Program-made: the position numbers and the translations under genes
Part shown: piece after piece, positions 63,890 through 64,000 of the stretch
Numbering within the stretch: the first letter of the stretch is position 1
Layout: every line of letters starts with the position of its first letter
Notes under the pieces: model-generated
What the model was told of the DNA's origin: nothing
What the model saw: only the letters and a program-made list of their open reading frames with translations
Databases searched by the model: none
Origin: Halomonas sp. NO4
Lineage (GTDB): Bacteria > Pseudomonadota > Gammaproteobacteria > Pseudomonadales > Halomonadaceae
Direction: 5' to 3'
Assembly: GCF_010994375.1 (NCBI RefSeq)
Contig: NZ_WHMA01000006.1
Location: forward strand, 101,311 to 165,310
DNA length: 64,000 nucleotides

Positions 63890-64000
63890 ACGCATCCGCT
63901 GCCGGCGACGGGCAACGTGGCCGGCGGTGGGAAGAGTGGCAAGTGGCTGTCTTGATTTGGGTTTTTCGACTCGTGTCGCAAAATCCGCCCTTGACGCCCA

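Overview
The window looks like a chromosomal segment of a halophilic gammaproteobacterium of the Halomonas/Chromohalobacter type. The grounds are the very high GC content, the housekeeping blocks bamD | rluD-pgeF-clpB and ilvI-ilvH | ilvY | ilvC-pssA, and aromatic-catabolism genes with proteobacterial motifs. The genus is an inference from gene content; no rRNA or other marker is in view. I see no phage, insertion sequence, CRISPR array, tRNA or rRNA.

Region 1 (1-9362), protocatechuate branch of the beta-ketoadipate pathway. The 5' end of an IclR-family gene (pcaR type) diverges from pcaB. Then follow pcaI-pcaJ-pcaF, a PcaD-PcaC fusion (pcaL), the LysR regulator pcaQ, pcaH-pcaG, and a BKACE/DUF849 beta-keto acid cleavage enzyme. 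Two sets of operators are readable. One is GTTCG-N5-CGAAC boxes, at pcaR/pcaB and twice at pcaI. The other is a perfect ATAACC-N4-GGTTAT PcaQ box at pcaHG. The cluster therefore appears to combine a pseudomonad-type IclR circuit with a rhizobial-type PcaQ circuit.

Region 2 (9469-18117), catechol and benzoate branch. A CatM/BenM-like LysR gene diverges from catB-catC-catA-benA-benB-benC-benD-benE. A perfect ATAC-N7-GTAT box lies in the divergent gap. Benzoate is imported by BenE, oxidised by BenABC and BenD to catechol, and cleaved by CatA. CatB and CatC then feed 3-oxoadipate enol-lactone to PcaL, PcaIJ and PcaF.

Region 3 (18118-24355), uptake and the 4-hydroxybenzoate entry point. A TRAP transporter (SBP, small and large membrane subunits) has IclR-type half-sites in its promoter. 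A small DUF6455-like protein has a near-perfect PcaQ box upstream. pobR (AraC) diverges from pobA, whose product makes protocatechuate for PcaHG.

Region 4 (24356-50408), accessory and conserved-hypothetical genes: a small membrane protein, a translationally coupled LLM oxidoreductase-azlC-azlD set, a membrane/coiled-coil protein with TelA, an ATP-grasp protein with a CocE/NonD hydrolase, a duplicated periplasmic binding protein coupled to a membrane diguanylate cyclase, an MFS transporter, a retropepsin-like protein, a nitronate-monooxygenase-like enzyme, a VRR-NUC nuclease with a nuclease-helicase, a Kef-type antiporter, a tandem cupin, DUF1326 and DUF2182 proteins with a divergent GlxA-type regulator, a PLDc_N-like peptide, a DUF3565 protein, a FimT/GspH pseudopilin and a PP0621-like protein.

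Region 5 (50507-64000), housekeeping: nadE, bamD, rluD, pgeF, clpB (with a sigma-32 promoter and a heptamer repeat upstream), ilvI-ilvH, ilvY, ilvC, pssA. The last 200 bases contain hairpins and a strong promoter that may serve a stable-RNA operon just outside the window.

The most interesting observations are the BKACE enzyme inside the pca cluster (a possible one-step route from 3-oxoadipate to succinyl-CoA), the mixed PcaR/PcaQ regulon that reaches a TRAP transporter and a DUF6455 gene, the duplicated sensor coupled to a cyclase, and the ATP-grasp/CocE pair.
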